A DNA stretch of 64,000 nucleotides from Photobacterium kishitanii (GCF_003026355.1 NZ_PYON01000001.1:248001-312000), one strand, 5' to 3'; positions 1 to 8,515 are shown, counted from the first letter of the stretch. The notes: generated from the letters alone by a model not told the origin. Program-made: numbers and translations.

Positions 1-1
1 G

Positions 2-889
2 GTAAATATTGTCCCAACCGCTAACGCGACTAAATTAACCATGAACCGTGAAGGTATTCGTCGTTTAGCCGCTGAAACGTTAGCTATTCCAACCTCCCCT
101 TACGAATTTTCAGATCAATATGCTGATTTTGAAGCTTCTGTGCATCGTATTGGTATGCCGTGTGTAGTTAAGCCAATCATGAGTTCATCGGGTAAAGGTC
201 AAAGTGTCATTAAAACCGCCGCTGATATTAAATCTGCATGGCAGTATGCACAAGAAGGCGGACGCGCAGGCGCGGGACGTGTCATTGTGGAAGGCTTTGT
301 TGATTTTGACTACGAAATCACGTTGCTAACAGTACGTGCTGTTGATGGTGTGCATTTTTGCGCCCCAATTGGCCACCGCCAGGAAGATGGCGACTACCGT
401 GAGTCATGGCAACCACAACAAATGTCTGCTGCTGCGCTAAAAGCGGCAGAGGATGTTGCTCAGAAGGTTGTGAACGAATTAGGCGGTTATGGCTTGTTTG
501 GTGTTGAGCTGTTCGTTAAAGGCGATACAGTGCTATTTAGTGAAGTATCCCCTCGCCCACATGATACCGGTATGGTCACATTAATATCGCAAGAGTTATC
601 TGAATTTGCACTCCATGTACGTGCATTTTTAGGCATGCCTATTGAGCAGATCACTCAATATGGTGCGTCGGCTTCTGCCGTTATTCTTGCAGAAGGTATA
701 TCTACCAATATTCGTTTTGATAACCTTACCGCCGCGCTATCTCGTCCACAAACACAAATCAGATTATTTGGTAAACCTGAGATCAATGGTCGTCGTCGTC
801 TTGGCGTGGCGCTCACACGCCGTGATAGCATCGATAATGCAATAACTGATGCCATTGCTACTGCTGCTGACGTTAAAGTAATTCTATAG
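2..889 (+). CDS. purT: Formate-dependent phosphoribosylglycinamide formyltransferase (PurT), 5' end cut by window
   Basis: PurT is the ATP-grasp enzyme that uses formate and ATP to formylate GAR in purine synthesis (cytoplasm). The frame is open from position 2, and residues before the ATG at 41 ([13 protein letters not shown]) match the family, so the ATG at 41 is internal and not the start. About 295 residues are visible; with a usual length near 392, roughly 95 N-terminal residues lie outside the window. Visible marks are the ATP-grasp stretch [12 protein letters not shown] and the highly conserved [13 protein letters not shown] near the metal/ATP site. A hairpin terminator follows directly. 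Identification is firm from sequence resemblance. Confidence 0.97.
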   Translation, partial: VNIVPTANATKLTMNREGIRRLAAETLAIPTSPYEFSDQYADFEASVHRIGMPCVVKPIMSSSGKGQSVIKTAADIKSAWQYAQEGGRAGAGRVIVEGFVDFDYEITLLTVRAVDGVHFCAPIGHRQEDGDYRESWQPQQMSAAALKAAEDVAQKVVNELGGYGLFGVELFVKGDTVLFSEVSPRPHDTGMVTLISQELSEFALHVRAFLGMPIEQITQYGASASAVILAEGISTNIRFDNLTAALSRPQTQIRLFGKPEINGRRRLGVALTRRDSIDNAITDAIATAADVKVIL

Positions 890-913
890 CCTTAGCGGCG
901 CACTAAAGACCAC

Positions 914-936
914 AAAGGCGTCATCATGACGCCTTT
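914..936. terminator. Bidirectional hairpin terminator between purT and tpm
   Basis: An 11-bp perfect inverted repeat (AAAGGCGTCAT / ATGACGCCTTT) with a 1-base centre sits between two convergent genes. It would fold as a 9-bp stem with a short loop flanked by A and T runs, and can serve both strands. Confidence 0.8.
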
Positions 937-964
937 ATTCTTCATATGGCAGTCTTAAATCAAA

Positions 965-1603
965 TTATACTTCGATTAACCATACTTCTTCAGCAAAGCG
1001 CTCAACACCACGTTGACGGCGAGGATGGGTTTCATCTGCCTCATCACGCTCTAAATGGGTAATTTTACAACCACTAAATAAAGCGCTGACTTCAGCCTTA
1101 GGCACAGAGAATGGAGGCCCATCCATTTGTGCTTGAGGATAATCCAATGTGACTAATAAAATTCGCCCACCGGGTTTGATTAAACTCAATAACCGTTCGA
1201 CATAACGCTCACGCATTGACTGTGGCATCGCTATCAATGCCGCACGATCATATACCACATCAACAGGTGCTACCGGAACAGTAAAGTAATCACCTTGATA
1301 AATAGTGATCTCATCAAAAGAATATACATGTTCACAACCAATCCCTGTCACTAACGGCGTATAGAGATTCTCTGCAAAGAAGGCTTTCACTGCAATATCA
1401 CTTAGCTCGATGCCAACAACATCATTATGACGTGCTGCTAGCCAAACTAAATCTTCTGACTTACCGCACATAGGCACTAGCACCCGCTCATCACGCTGAG
1501 CGTTAACCTGAGGCCAATATTTCACTAATAACGGATTAACGTCAGTTAAGTGAAAACCAATACGATCTTCAGCCCAACGGCTATGCCAAAATTCAGCGTC
1601 CAT
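965..1603 (-). CDS. tpm: Thiopurine S-methyltransferase (Tpm)
   Basis: A cytoplasmic SAM-dependent methyltransferase. Bacterial Tpm methylates thiopurines and, in some species, tellurite or selenite. The N-terminus (MDAEFWHSRWAEDRIGFH) and the SAM-binding stretch RVLVPMCGKSEDLVWLA are family signatures, and 212 residues is the usual length. A later DxxYDRAALIAMP-type segment also fits. The gene converges on purT across a shared terminator. It reads alone; the 317 bp upstream hold a 9-bp tandem repeat and another terminator. Confidence 0.95.
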   Translation of the reverse strand: MDAEFWHSRWAEDRIGFHLTDVNPLLVKYWPQVNAQRDERVLVPMCGKSEDLVWLAARHNDVVGIELSDIAVKAFFAENLYTPLVTGIGCEHVYSFDEITIYQGDYFTVPVAPVDVVYDRAALIAMPQSMRERYVERLLSLIKPGGRILLVTLDYPQAQMDGPPFSVPKAEVSALFSGCKITHLERDEADETHPRRQRGVERFAEEVWLIEV

Positions 1604-1701
1604 GAATTACCTTTTCTAGTGATCTCTAATTTGGCGTTAGTTGACCATAATTTTATATAGAGACTCAAGGATTATCAGTAAAAACAAGAGAAACAGAAAA
1701 G

Positions 1702-1755
1702 AGGTAAAGCAGGTAAAGCAGGTAAAGCAGGTAAAGCAGGTAAAGCAGGTAAAGC
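1702..1755. repeat. Six tandem copies of a 9-bp unit (AGGTAAAGC)
   Basis: Six exact, uninterrupted copies of AGGTAAAGC, followed by a partial seventh (AG). The array lies in the 317-bp gap between tpm and the next gene. Because the unit is 9 bp, any frame through it gives a repeating tripeptide (VKQ in one frame). I see no ribosome site or plausible start that would make this a gene. The rest of the gap contains only the terminator at 1810-1830. Confidence 0.9.
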
Positions 1756-1809
1756 AGAATATTGGAGGGAGAAAGGTAAATAATATGATTGGCAGTAATC
1801 AACAAAAAA

Positions 1810-1830
1810 GGGATGCCGCAGCATCCCCTT
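1810..1830. terminator. Bidirectional hairpin terminator downstream of the 97-aa gene
   Basis: Stem GGGATGC/GCATCCC with loop CGCA, with an A6 run on the left and CT5 on the right. On the minus strand the hairpin is followed by T6, so it can end the minus-strand gene at 1921-2214. It would also stop plus-strand transcription through the tandem repeat. Confidence 0.8.
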
Positions 1831-1920
1831 TTTATTGACCACGCTGATAGCTAGATCAAAAATCTGTTTTTCAATTTTTCTATCGGAGAGTCATTGAATA
1901 ACGATTGGAAGCCACTCAGG

Positions 1921-2214
1921 TTATGAAATTCTGAATAGTTTAATCGAATCACGACGAACCGTTACGCCACGGAAAGTTACAGGCTCTAACAACGTCATTA
2001 GTTGCTTCGAAACAAAAAACTTACCGCCATAGCTACGATCACCGCCACGATTAACCCAATCAGCAAATTCATCAGCCAGACTGAACATTGAGTTACCGAC
2101 TAGTAAAACTAGAACTTTAGCGACTTCGCTATCGTTCTGACGGTTAAACTCTGCGTCACGAACTTTTTTGCGATATTCGTCGACAATTCTTTCAAGGCAC
2201 TCAAATCTGCTCAT
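1921..2214 (-). CDS. Small conserved-looking protein of unknown function (97 aa)
   Basis: I do not recognise a named family. The ATG at 2214 (MSRFECLERIVDEY) is chosen because a GGTGGTG purine-rich stretch lies just upstream; a longer reading from 2271 adds 19 residues with no ribosome site. The protein is soluble and mixed-charge, with a helical first half (residues 1-35, rich in E, R and K) and a C-terminal part rich in V, R and K. There is no signal peptide or membrane segment. It faces away from the NsrR-controlled gene at 2453 and ends at a strong terminator, so it is probably a single-gene unit. Confidence 0.65.
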   Translation of the reverse strand: MSRFECLERIVDEYRKKVRDAEFNRQNDSEVAKVLVLLVGNSMFSLADEFADWVNRGGDRSYGGKFFVSKQLMTLLEPVTFRGVTVRRDSIKLFRIS

Positions 2215-2384
2215 ATACACCACCATAAAAATCGAGGCGTGGATACTACTGCTCAACTCCCATGAAATCAAGCAATCTCGGCATGTTTCTTGTGTTTAAT
2301 CATTAAATTTTTCACTTTAATAACATTATCAACACTTATTACTAAAATATTTCATCTTTATCTTCATTATTTGTTATTTTATGA

Positions 2385-2407
2385 AAGTTTTATTTAAAAT
2401 ACATCTT
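2385..2407 (+). promoter_or_regulatory. NsrR operator upstream of the ygbA-type gene
   Basis: The 23-bp sequence has left half AAGTTTTATTT, a 1-base centre and right half AAATACATCTT. Against the known NsrR pattern AAGATGYWTTT-N-AAATRCATCTT the right half is perfect and the left half has two mismatches. It lies 45 bp before the ATG at 2453 and overlaps a plausible -10 region, the position expected for a nitric-oxide-relieved repressor. A weaker half site (TATTTCATCTT) lies at 2348-2358. Confidence 0.75.
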
Positions 2408-2452
2408 TATAAGCGTTAGAATAATTCCTTTTACTAATAGTGATCATAAAAC

Positions 2453-2860
2453 ATGGATAAAGACACTGATTTTCACCTATTTGGTAAGCTTAATACTGAA
2501 TTTGATACCATAACTGCAATGATCGACCTTTATTGTTTAAACCATCACCAAATCAATACGAATAAATTTCAGCGTTGTACTAACTGTGAGCAATTTAGAG
2601 CCTATGTCAAACAACGCCTCGACCGATGTCCTTATGGTGAGAATAAACCCAGTTGTAAGCAATGCCCTATTCACTGCTACAAACCACAGCAAAAGGTTAA
2701 TTCACAAACAATTATGCGTTATTCTGGCCCTAAAATGATAGTTAAACATCCAATTATGGCAATCAGACACTTAATTCATGACAAAAGATCAATCCCCGTA
2801 ATAAACAGAGATATGATATCTAATTACAAAAGAAGAAAATCATTATTAAACAATAAATAA
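2453..2860 (+). CDS. YgbA-type nitric-oxide-response protein ('nitrous oxide-stimulated promoter' family)
   Basis: A small cytoplasmic protein of 135 aa. Diagnostic residues match E. coli YgbA: MIDLYC near the start, C-T-N-C-E-Q, then RLDRCPYGENKPSCKQCPIHCY, MRYSGPKMI and HLIHDKRSIP. The clustered cysteines (CTNC, CPYG, CKQCPIHC) suggest metal binding or redox activity. In enteric bacteria ygbA is a member of the NsrR regulon and supports recovery from nitric oxide; its biochemistry is not settled, as far as I know. The NsrR operator just upstream predicts the same regulation here. It is a single gene with no cotranscribed neighbour. Confidence 0.88.
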   Translation: MDKDTDFHLFGKLNTEFDTITAMIDLYCLNHHQINTNKFQRCTNCEQFRAYVKQRLDRCPYGENKPSCKQCPIHCYKPQQKVNSQTIMRYSGPKMIVKHPIMAIRHLIHDKRSIPVINRDMISNYKRRKSLLNNK

Positions 2861-3095
2861 TAAATAAAAAACAACAACTACGAATAATTAATTTCTTAAT
2901 TATGGTTATATTTCGCACAACATAAGTGGTGGCTACTTTTTAACCGTAACAAGCAAATCATGCCGAATTATTAAGTGAAGGCAATGGTGATATTATGGCT
3001 AAAAATAGCCATAAGGTATGAAAAGAAACAGAAAACGCAGAACGCAGTCCTTAGATAAATAAAGACTGCTTGATTATAATATAGGCGTAACCTAT

Positions 3096-3467
3096 TTAAT
3101 TACGGTAAAAATCAATCACTTCAATTTTTACTGGGGCATTCTTTTTGGTTAACTCAACAGTAAATTGATCTTCATCAACTACTTTTGCATCTTTCGCACC
3201 TTCACCGACAACACTCACCCCTTCAATTTTGGTGTAAAGCTTACTGTAGTCGTAATGCATAGTAACCGTTACTTTTGTCGGAGCAGAAGTTGATAATTCA
3301 AAAGTACAGATACCCGTTGGACAAAATACATCAATATCATCAGGTGATGTGACCGATACAGTATCAACATTTTTTACGGGGGTTGCTGTCACTGTTGCTT
3401 CACTATTACAACCCGATAATAATATTGTTGCTGCCACCACAAGAAAACCTAATTGACTTTTTTTCAC
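3096..3467 (-). CDS. Predicted lipoprotein of unknown function
   Basis: A lipoprotein signal is visible: VKKSQLGFLVVAATILLSGC, with lipobox LLSGC. The GTG at 3467 is preferred because GAGG lies 8-9 bases upstream; the ATG at 3491 has no ribosome site and would prepend acidic residues to the signal peptide. The mature part (about 100 aa) is Thr/Val-rich, probably beta-sandwich, with a single CPTGIC pair that could form a disulfide. N+2 after the lipobox Cys is Asn, so outer-membrane sorting is likely. No named family recognised. The 235-bp gap to its right holds nothing clear. Confidence 0.72.
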   Translation of the reverse strand: MKKSQLGFLVVAATILLSGCNSEATVTATPVKNVDTVSVTSPDDIDVFCPTGICTFELSTSAPTKVTVTMHYDYSKLYTKIEGVSVVGEGAKDAKVVDEDQFTVELTKKNAPVKIEVIDFYRN

Positions 3468-3545
3468 CGATTCATCCTCATTTGATTTCATATGATATGC
3501 ACTTGATTAATTATAAATATTGCACAACATATTTTGAATTTATTA

Positions 3546-4232
3546 TTAGCTTAATGCCTTGATTTCATCAACCGTCAAATAGCGCCATTGACCCTCGTCA
3601 ACATCTAACGTTACGCTACCAATAGACTCACGATGTAAGCTAACGACTTTATTGCCAATGCTTGCAAACATACGTTTTACTTGATGAAATTTACCTTCTG
3701 TGATTGTTAGTAATACCTGTTTATCATCAACAATAGTTAACATTGCAGGTGCAGTCAGCTGTGCTTCACCTTGTAATTTAATACCTTGAGCAAACAGCTG
3801 CTTAGCACTTGCATCAATCGGCTGGCGAAGTTGAACTCGGTATACTTTAGGGCATAATTTATTTGGCGAGGTAATATTAAACGACCATCGACCATCGTCC
3901 GTAATCAGCACCAACCCTGTCGTATCTGCATCTAATCGTCCAACAATATGTAGCTCTTGAGGACATTCTATATCAATATAATTGAACAACGATGGGTAAA
4001 CTTCGTCAATATTAGAGCAAATTGTCTGTGACGGTTTATGCATTAATAAATAACGAAATGGACGTGGGTAAAGCCGCTCACCGAGCAATGTTATATCATT
4101 ATTTTCATGTACTTGAGTGGTAATGTCAGTAATAACCTCACCATTAACCGTCACATCACCGCGAGCAATCGCAGCAATGACTTGCGCTTTCGTTAATGCG
4201 GTACTTTTACAAACAAATTTATCAAGGCGCAT
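3546..4232 (-). CDS. rsuA: 16S rRNA pseudouridine-516 synthase (RsuA)
   Basis: RsuA converts U516 of 16S rRNA to pseudouridine. An N-terminal S4 RNA-binding domain (MRLDKFVCKSTALTKAQVIAAIARGDVTVNG, residues 1-45) precedes the synthase domain with the catalytic motif GRLDADTTGL (Asp nucleophile near residue 103) and the C-terminal KFHQVKRMFASIGNKV stretch. Length 228 aa is typical (E. coli 231). It ends 78 bases from the lipoprotein gene on the same strand. RsuA fits better than RluB/E/F because of length and the LYPRPFRYLLMHKP segment. Confidence 0.92.
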   Translation of the reverse strand: MRLDKFVCKSTALTKAQVIAAIARGDVTVNGEVITDITTQVHENNDITLLGERLYPRPFRYLLMHKPSQTICSNIDEVYPSLFNYIDIECPQELHIVGRLDADTTGLVLITDDGRWSFNITSPNKLCPKVYRVQLRQPIDASAKQLFAQGIKLQGEAQLTAPAMLTIVDDKQVLLTITEGKFHQVKRMFASIGNKVVSLHRESIGSVTLDVDEGQWRYLTVDEIKALS

Positions 4233-4349
4233 AAAATATCGCTATTTATAAAGCGATTATTATCCTTGTCCGTCAATAATAATCAACACTTACACCTATA
4301 TTTAGTATGCCAACTATCAATCCCTTATTATAAAGGTAAAGCAGTATAG

Positions 4350-5153
4350 TTATACCAGCATTGTACCCTTTAATACGGTTACAGCTTGACCACTAAGCAT
4401 AACGCGATCGTTTCCAAGTAATTCAACCTTCACTTTCCCACCTCGTAATGATGCTTGATAGCCCGTCAGCATAGTTTTATTTAGCTTCTGACCCCAAAAA
4501 ACGGCCAATCCACAATGCGCAGCACCGGTTACAGGATCTTCATTTATTCCGACCCAAGGCCCAAAATGGCGCGACATAAAATCAATCGAGTCCGTTGTTG
4601 ATGGAGAAGTCACAACTACAGCAGATAATCCACTAACACTGTTCAATCCATCAAAATTAGGTGTTAATGCCAGTAAATCTGCTTCATTTTCAATTTCAAT
4701 TAATGCCTTACCATTAAAAAAATGACTGCTAAGCACTTGTGTTTCAGCTAAACCTAAATGCGTTAATAAGGCTGATGTTGGTGTAAATGTTGAATCAATA
4801 TTTGCGGCAGGAAAGTTCATATCAATGCCAGCATCATTAATGGTCACAACTAACTCTCCTGATAATGTATGAAAAACCAGTTGCTGCCCTTGTGTGACGT
4901 TATGTTGCTGTTGAAGAATATGCGTAACAGCCAATGTACCGTGCCCACATAATTTTACTTCCACTGTGGGTGTAAACCATCTTAATCTAAAATCATCAAG
5001 GGATAAAAAAGCCGTCTCTGGCAATGCCATTTCAGCGGCAATTGATAGCATCAAATCATCGTCAAGCGCAGTATCAGTGATACAAACACCCGCGGGATTA
5101 CCTTTAAATGGCTGTGATGTAAATGCATCAACTTGGTAAATAGCGATTTCCAT
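4350..5153 (-). CDS. PhzF-family isomerase-like protein
   Basis: A PhzF/YddE-type protein of the diaminopimelate-epimerase fold. Visible family marks are MEIAIYQVDAFTSQPFKGNPAGVC at the start, PETAFL (the family's catalytic Glu region), CGHGTLA, and G-x-N-EDPVTGAAHCGLA near the C-terminus. The start is supported by AAGGA 6-7 bases upstream. The physiological substrate of these housekeeping PhzF paralogues is unknown; there are no phenazine genes nearby, so no phenazine role should be assumed. Length 267 aa is normal. Confidence 0.9.
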   Translation of the reverse strand: MEIAIYQVDAFTSQPFKGNPAGVCITDTALDDDLMLSIAAEMALPETAFLSLDDFRLRWFTPTVEVKLCGHGTLAVTHILQQQHNVTQGQQLVFHTLSGELVVTINDAGIDMNFPAANIDSTFTPTSALLTHLGLAETQVLSSHFFNGKALIEIENEADLLALTPNFDGLNSVSGLSAVVVTSPSTTDSIDFMSRHFGPWVGINEDPVTGAAHCGLAVFWGQKLNKTMLTGYQASLRGGKVKVELLGNDRVMLSGQAVTVLKGTMLV

Positions 5154-5393
5154 ACGTTTTCCTTAACAAAATAGATTAACGCCACTACTACACCAGAAAA
5201 ACCATCTAATTACCACCAGCCTCGACAAGTCAACATATGCCAATTAAGAATCAAATGAGATCAATCTTAATAATTTTATTAATTTGCTAAATATTGTTTG
5301 TTGCATTACTAAAGCTAGGATAATATCGCGCAACTTTGGTAATAGAACGATTACCACAACCAAGATAATCTCTTTATAATCATTAGGTTAATA

Positions 5394-6167
5394 ATGTCTT
5401 ATAACGCTTTATACACTGATTTGTCTGGCTACTATGATTTAATGTGTGCTGATATCGATTACCAAGAACAAAGTAATTGTGTTCGTAGACTCCACCAGCT
5501 ATTTGGCAATCAAGGCACTCGTTATCTTGATCTCGCTTGTGGTACAGGGCCTCACGTTGAACATTTTATTGGTTATGGTTACCAAGCAAGTGGCTTAGAT
5601 ATTAATCAGCCAATGCTAAATATTGCTCAACAACGCTGCCCACAAGCAACATTTGTACAACACGACATGTGTAATTTCCTTGTCGATGCACCATTAGATT
5701 TAATTACCTGTTTCTTATATTCATTACACTACAACGCTAATATCGAAAAGCTAATGCAATGTATTGAAAGTGCGTTTAATGCATTAGGTCCAGATGGTGT
5801 TTTCTGCTTTAACGCTGTTGATAAAGATAAAATTGATAATAACTCGTTTGTACGTCATACAACCGAGTTTGAGGGAAGTCATTTTATGTTTCAGTCAGGT
5901 TGGCATTACAATGGCGATGGCGAACATCAACAATTACAGTTACATATTGAAAAAACATCAGACAATGTAACGCAATCTTGGCGTGATAATCACCCAATGG
6001 TGGCAATAAATTTTGCTCAGCTACAGCAACTACTAGCACCCTTTTTTGATGTCACTATGTTTGAACATAGCTACGATAAAATCGTACCGTGGAATGGCAA
6101 ATCGGGTAATGCCATTTTTGTATGCATCAAAAAAGAAAATGCGCTACTGTGCCAACAAGCCGCATAA
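5394..6167 (+). CDS. Class I SAM-dependent methyltransferase, substrate unknown
   Basis: A Rossmann-fold methyltransferase: motif I is YLDLACGTGPHVEHF (residues about 44-58), motif II SGLDINQPML, and motif III/IV DLITCFLYSLHY. The protein is 257 aa and cytoplasmic, with no signal. The N-terminal LYTDLSGYYDLMC resembles the 'Y-x-x-la-xYYDxm' start of many small-molecule methyltransferases. AGG 6-8 bases upstream supports the start. It stands alone and converges on the hibernation-factor gene across a shared terminator. The acceptor substrate cannot be read from sequence. Confidence 0.88.
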   Translation: MSYNALYTDLSGYYDLMCADIDYQEQSNCVRRLHQLFGNQGTRYLDLACGTGPHVEHFIGYGYQASGLDINQPMLNIAQQRCPQATFVQHDMCNFLVDAPLDLITCFLYSLHYNANIEKLMQCIESAFNALGPDGVFCFNAVDKDKIDNNSFVRHTTEFEGSHFMFQSGWHYNGDGEHQQLQLHIEKTSDNVTQSWRDNHPMVAINFAQLQQLLAPFFDVTMFEHSYDKIVPWNGKSGNAIFVCIKKENALLCQQAA

Positions 6168-6173
6168 AAAAAA

Positions 6174-6199
6174 GCCTCGATCAATATATCGATCGAGGC
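6174..6199. terminator. Bidirectional terminator between methyltransferase and hibernation-factor genes
   Basis: Stem GCCTCGATC/GATCGAGGC (9 bp) with an 8-base loop. A run of A8 on the left gives a strong U tract for the minus-strand gene; the plus-strand tail is weaker. Confidence 0.8.
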
Positions 6200-6261
6200 T
6201 TCATCTGCTTAACTAATAATACTATGCAATGCTTTAAGATCACTGCACTTAAAAAACGATA

Positions 6262-6651
6262 TTATTTGTTATTTTCAGCAATTACGATGTCAGCTGCTGC
6301 TTCTGCAGATGCTTCTTCTTCTTTAAGGAAGTTTTCTTTATCACGCTCGTTCAATTCAGAACGGTGAGCAAGTGGCTTCTCTTTTTTCTTAATAATTTGA
6401 CGTTCTAAACGTGCAAATGCTGCATTTAGCGCATCGCTTAATTCTTTTTCATCAGCAGATGCTTCAATATCACCTACGCTAGTTTTAACTGCGATTTCGA
6501 CAATAAATTGACGACCAGGTTCTAGCTTCATAAATACATTACGGCTATGGAATACAACTTGGAATTTATCGAATTTAGCAAACTCAGATTCAATATGAGA
6601 TTCCATGTAGTCAGGTAATTCAAAACCTTTAGCAATTACTTTTAAAGTCAT
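6262..6651 (-). CDS. HPF/RaiA-family ribosome hibernation factor
   Basis: A small ribosome-associated protein that binds the 30S decoding channel and inactivates or protects ribosomes in stationary phase or starvation. The HPF/RaiA fold is readable: MTLKVIAKGFELPDYMESHIESEFAKFDKF, VEIAVKTSVGDIEASADEKELSDALNAAFARLERQIIKKKEK. It lacks the long C-terminal dimerisation domain of long HPF, and carries a short acidic Ala/Glu-rich tail (residues about 105-129) as in RaiA. The ATG at 6651 has GGTGG 5 bases upstream, so it is chosen over the GTG at 6663. I cannot decide between the hpf and raiA names. A CRP-like site lies upstream. Confidence 0.88.
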   Translation of the reverse strand: MTLKVIAKGFELPDYMESHIESEFAKFDKFQVVFHSRNVFMKLEPGRQFIVEIAVKTSVGDIEASADEKELSDALNAAFARLERQIIKKKEKPLAHRSELNERDKENFLKEEEASAEAAADIVIAENNK

Positions 6652-6723
6652 TTTATCCACCAATAATTTATTAAGTTATTTATTGTTTGTACTATTAAGA
6701 TGAACCTAAATTAAAAAACAAAA

Positions 6724-6739
6724 CGTGACGCAGGTCACA
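6724..6739 (-). promoter_or_regulatory. Probable CRP-cAMP binding site upstream of the hibernation-factor gene
   Basis: CGTGA-CGCAGG-TCACA matches the CRP core TGTGA-N6-TCACA at 9 of 10 positions. Its centre is 80 bases from the start codon at 6651, suitable for activation of the minus-strand gene. CRP control of raiA is known in E. coli. The remaining sequence from 6740 to 7153 is A+T-rich with no further gene that I can support. Confidence 0.6.
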
Positions 6740-7153
6740 TTTTTAGGTTCTCATTGTTAACTCTCTTTTGAATAACACCTATTAAATCAATCACAAACGA
6801 TAAAAAATAGAACAAATACCAACCAACAATAAACAATAAAGTGTAAAAAAAATACGGTTTTATCTTTTTTTGACAGCATCATTATTGTTATAAAAAAAAT
6901 TAAATTAATAAAATTAGAACTAAATAGTTAATTTGGTCTATGGTTCATGAGGCTAATGTTTAAGTCTTACTTAATTATCTATTTATAATAATTGATTACA
7001 TAAATTTGAATTTTAACCTTTAGGTTTTAGATAATGACTTAAATATTTGCTGGCGATAAAGTGTTGCTAATGTTGAGTACATTAAATTATATATATTTAA
7101 TATGTACCCGTGCTTTAGCGTTTTTAAATTTAATTTATCATTGGTATAAAATT

Positions 7154-8515
7154 ATGAATCAGACATTTCCTCTAATAAAAGGCAATTGGCTTCCTAAGAA
7201 TAAAGCACATGTTGCTGCTTGGATTAAAAATTTAAAAACACGTACGCATTTAACGTCTCACTCGATTGCTCAACCGATTGCTGAATTCAAAGAATTAGTT
7301 GAAAGTGATCCTGTACTTTTACGTCTTTCACAAGATATGTTTAGCGAAGCAAAAAGTCACAAAGAACTGACCCCTTTAGAAACGTCTGAGGTTAATAACT
7401 TTGATGAGTTTTTAGTTTTATTAAATCATATTATGACTCAAGCACCAGAATGCACTGAGTTTTTAGATCCCAAAACAGGCGCACTTGAGCCTTGTGGTTT
7501 AATTGGTTTCCCAATTAATGCCCTACTTGATTGGCCAATGGCAACTGATTCAGGTTATGCGTTCTTTGCTAACGAACTTGTTAATCAACAATTCAAGAAA
7601 ATTTTAACTTACTGGAGCCTATACCTTTCATCTCCAGAGTCACGTTCAGTATTAGTTGAAAACCATCCTGATCGCACTCCGAAAGTATTTGGTTGGCTAA
7701 GTGATAATGCTCAAAAAGAAATGGTGACTGTTGCCTGTCAAGCTGAAGCCAGTGATTCAGAAAACCATGATAAGCCATTTGAACATTTCTTTAACTGTGA
7801 TCCAACAGATAAACACTACGGCTTTAAGTCTTGGGATGATTTCTTTACACGTACCTTTAAAGACGGCGTAAGACCTGTTGCAGAAGGTGATGATGTTATC
7901 GCTAACGCTTGTGAATCTGCGCCTTTACAAGTCGTGACTAATGTTGCTAAATCTTCAAGCTTCTGGCTTAAAGGTCAACCTTATTCATTAGAAAACATGA
8001 TGGATTTTGATCCACTTGCAGAGCAATTTGTTGGTGGTACTGTTTATCAGGCCTTCTTAAGTGCATTAAGCTACCACCGCTGGAACAGTCCAGTAAGTGG
8101 TACTGTTAAGAAAACCTATATGGTTAATGGTTCGTACTATTTAGGTAACCGTTACCAAGGTTTTAATAATCCAGACGGCGCTGATGATAGTGCGCCAAAT
8201 AATTCACAGCCATTTTTAACTGCTGTTGCGACACGTGCTGTAATCTTTATTGAATCAGACAACCCTAAAATTGGTTTAATGTGTTTCATTGCTATTGGTA
8301 TGGCTGAGGTTTCTTCTTGTGCTGTTACTGTAGAAGAAGGTCAACACATTAATAAAGGTGATGAACTAGGTATGTTCCACTTTGGTGGTTCTACTCACTG
8401 TCTAATCTTCAAACCAGGTGTAGAGCTTGAGTTTGATTTCCACAATACAGCACCAGGTCTTGATGCAACGAACATTCCTGTTTGTTCTCGTATCGCGACA
8501 GTAAAAAATAAATAA
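7154..8515 (+). CDS. Phosphatidylserine-decarboxylase-like pyruvoyl enzyme (not canonical Psd)
   Basis: Residues 1-140 look like the PSD-associated N-terminal domain (PF12588 type) and the rest like PSD. The PSD core is visible as YHRWNSPVSGTV (catalytic His region), VEEGQHINKGDELGMFHFGGSTHCLIF near the C-terminus (autocleavage between Gly and Ser would create the pyruvoyl group), and a preceding long linker. It is soluble-looking, without the N-terminal membrane helix of membrane Psd. Family members with this two-domain layout include the fungal tryptophan decarboxylase PsiD, so the substrate may be an amino acid, not phosphatidylserine. The start at 7154 (MNQTFPLIKGNW) is chosen on protein similarity; the ribosome site is weak, and the reading from 7061 adds only a Leu/Ile-rich AT-driven stretch. 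Confidence 0.82.
   Translation: MNQTFPLIKGNWLPKNKAHVAAWIKNLKTRTHLTSHSIAQPIAEFKELVESDPVLLRLSQDMFSEAKSHKELTPLETSEVNNFDEFLVLLNHIMTQAPECTEFLDPKTGALEPCGLIGFPINALLDWPMATDSGYAFFANELVNQQFKKILTYWSLYLSSPESRSVLVENHPDRTPKVFGWLSDNAQKEMVTVACQAEASDSENHDKPFEHFFNCDPTDKHYGFKSWDDFFTRTFKDGVRPVAEGDDVIANACESAPLQVVTNVAKSSSFWLKGQPYSLENMMDFDPLAEQFVGGTVYQAFLSALSYHRWNSPVSGTVKKTYMVNGSYYLGNRYQGFNNPDGADDSAPNNSQPFLTAVATRAVIFIESDNPKIGLMCFIAIGMAEVSSCAVTVEEGQHINKGDELGMFHFGGSTHCLIFKPGVELEFDFHNTAPGLDATNIPVCSRIATVKNK

Noticed and set aside
655..855. Minus-strand frame inside purT
   Set aside because: It is antisense to a well-conserved coding region with no ribosome site.
1641..1838. 65-codon plus-strand frame with repeating VKQ
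   Set aside because: It only reads through the 9-bp tandem array and into a terminator hairpin; the TTG start has no ribosome site.
4350..5153. Phenazine biosynthesis role for the PhzF-family gene
   Set aside because: No other phenazine gene in the window; PhzF paralogues are common housekeeping proteins.
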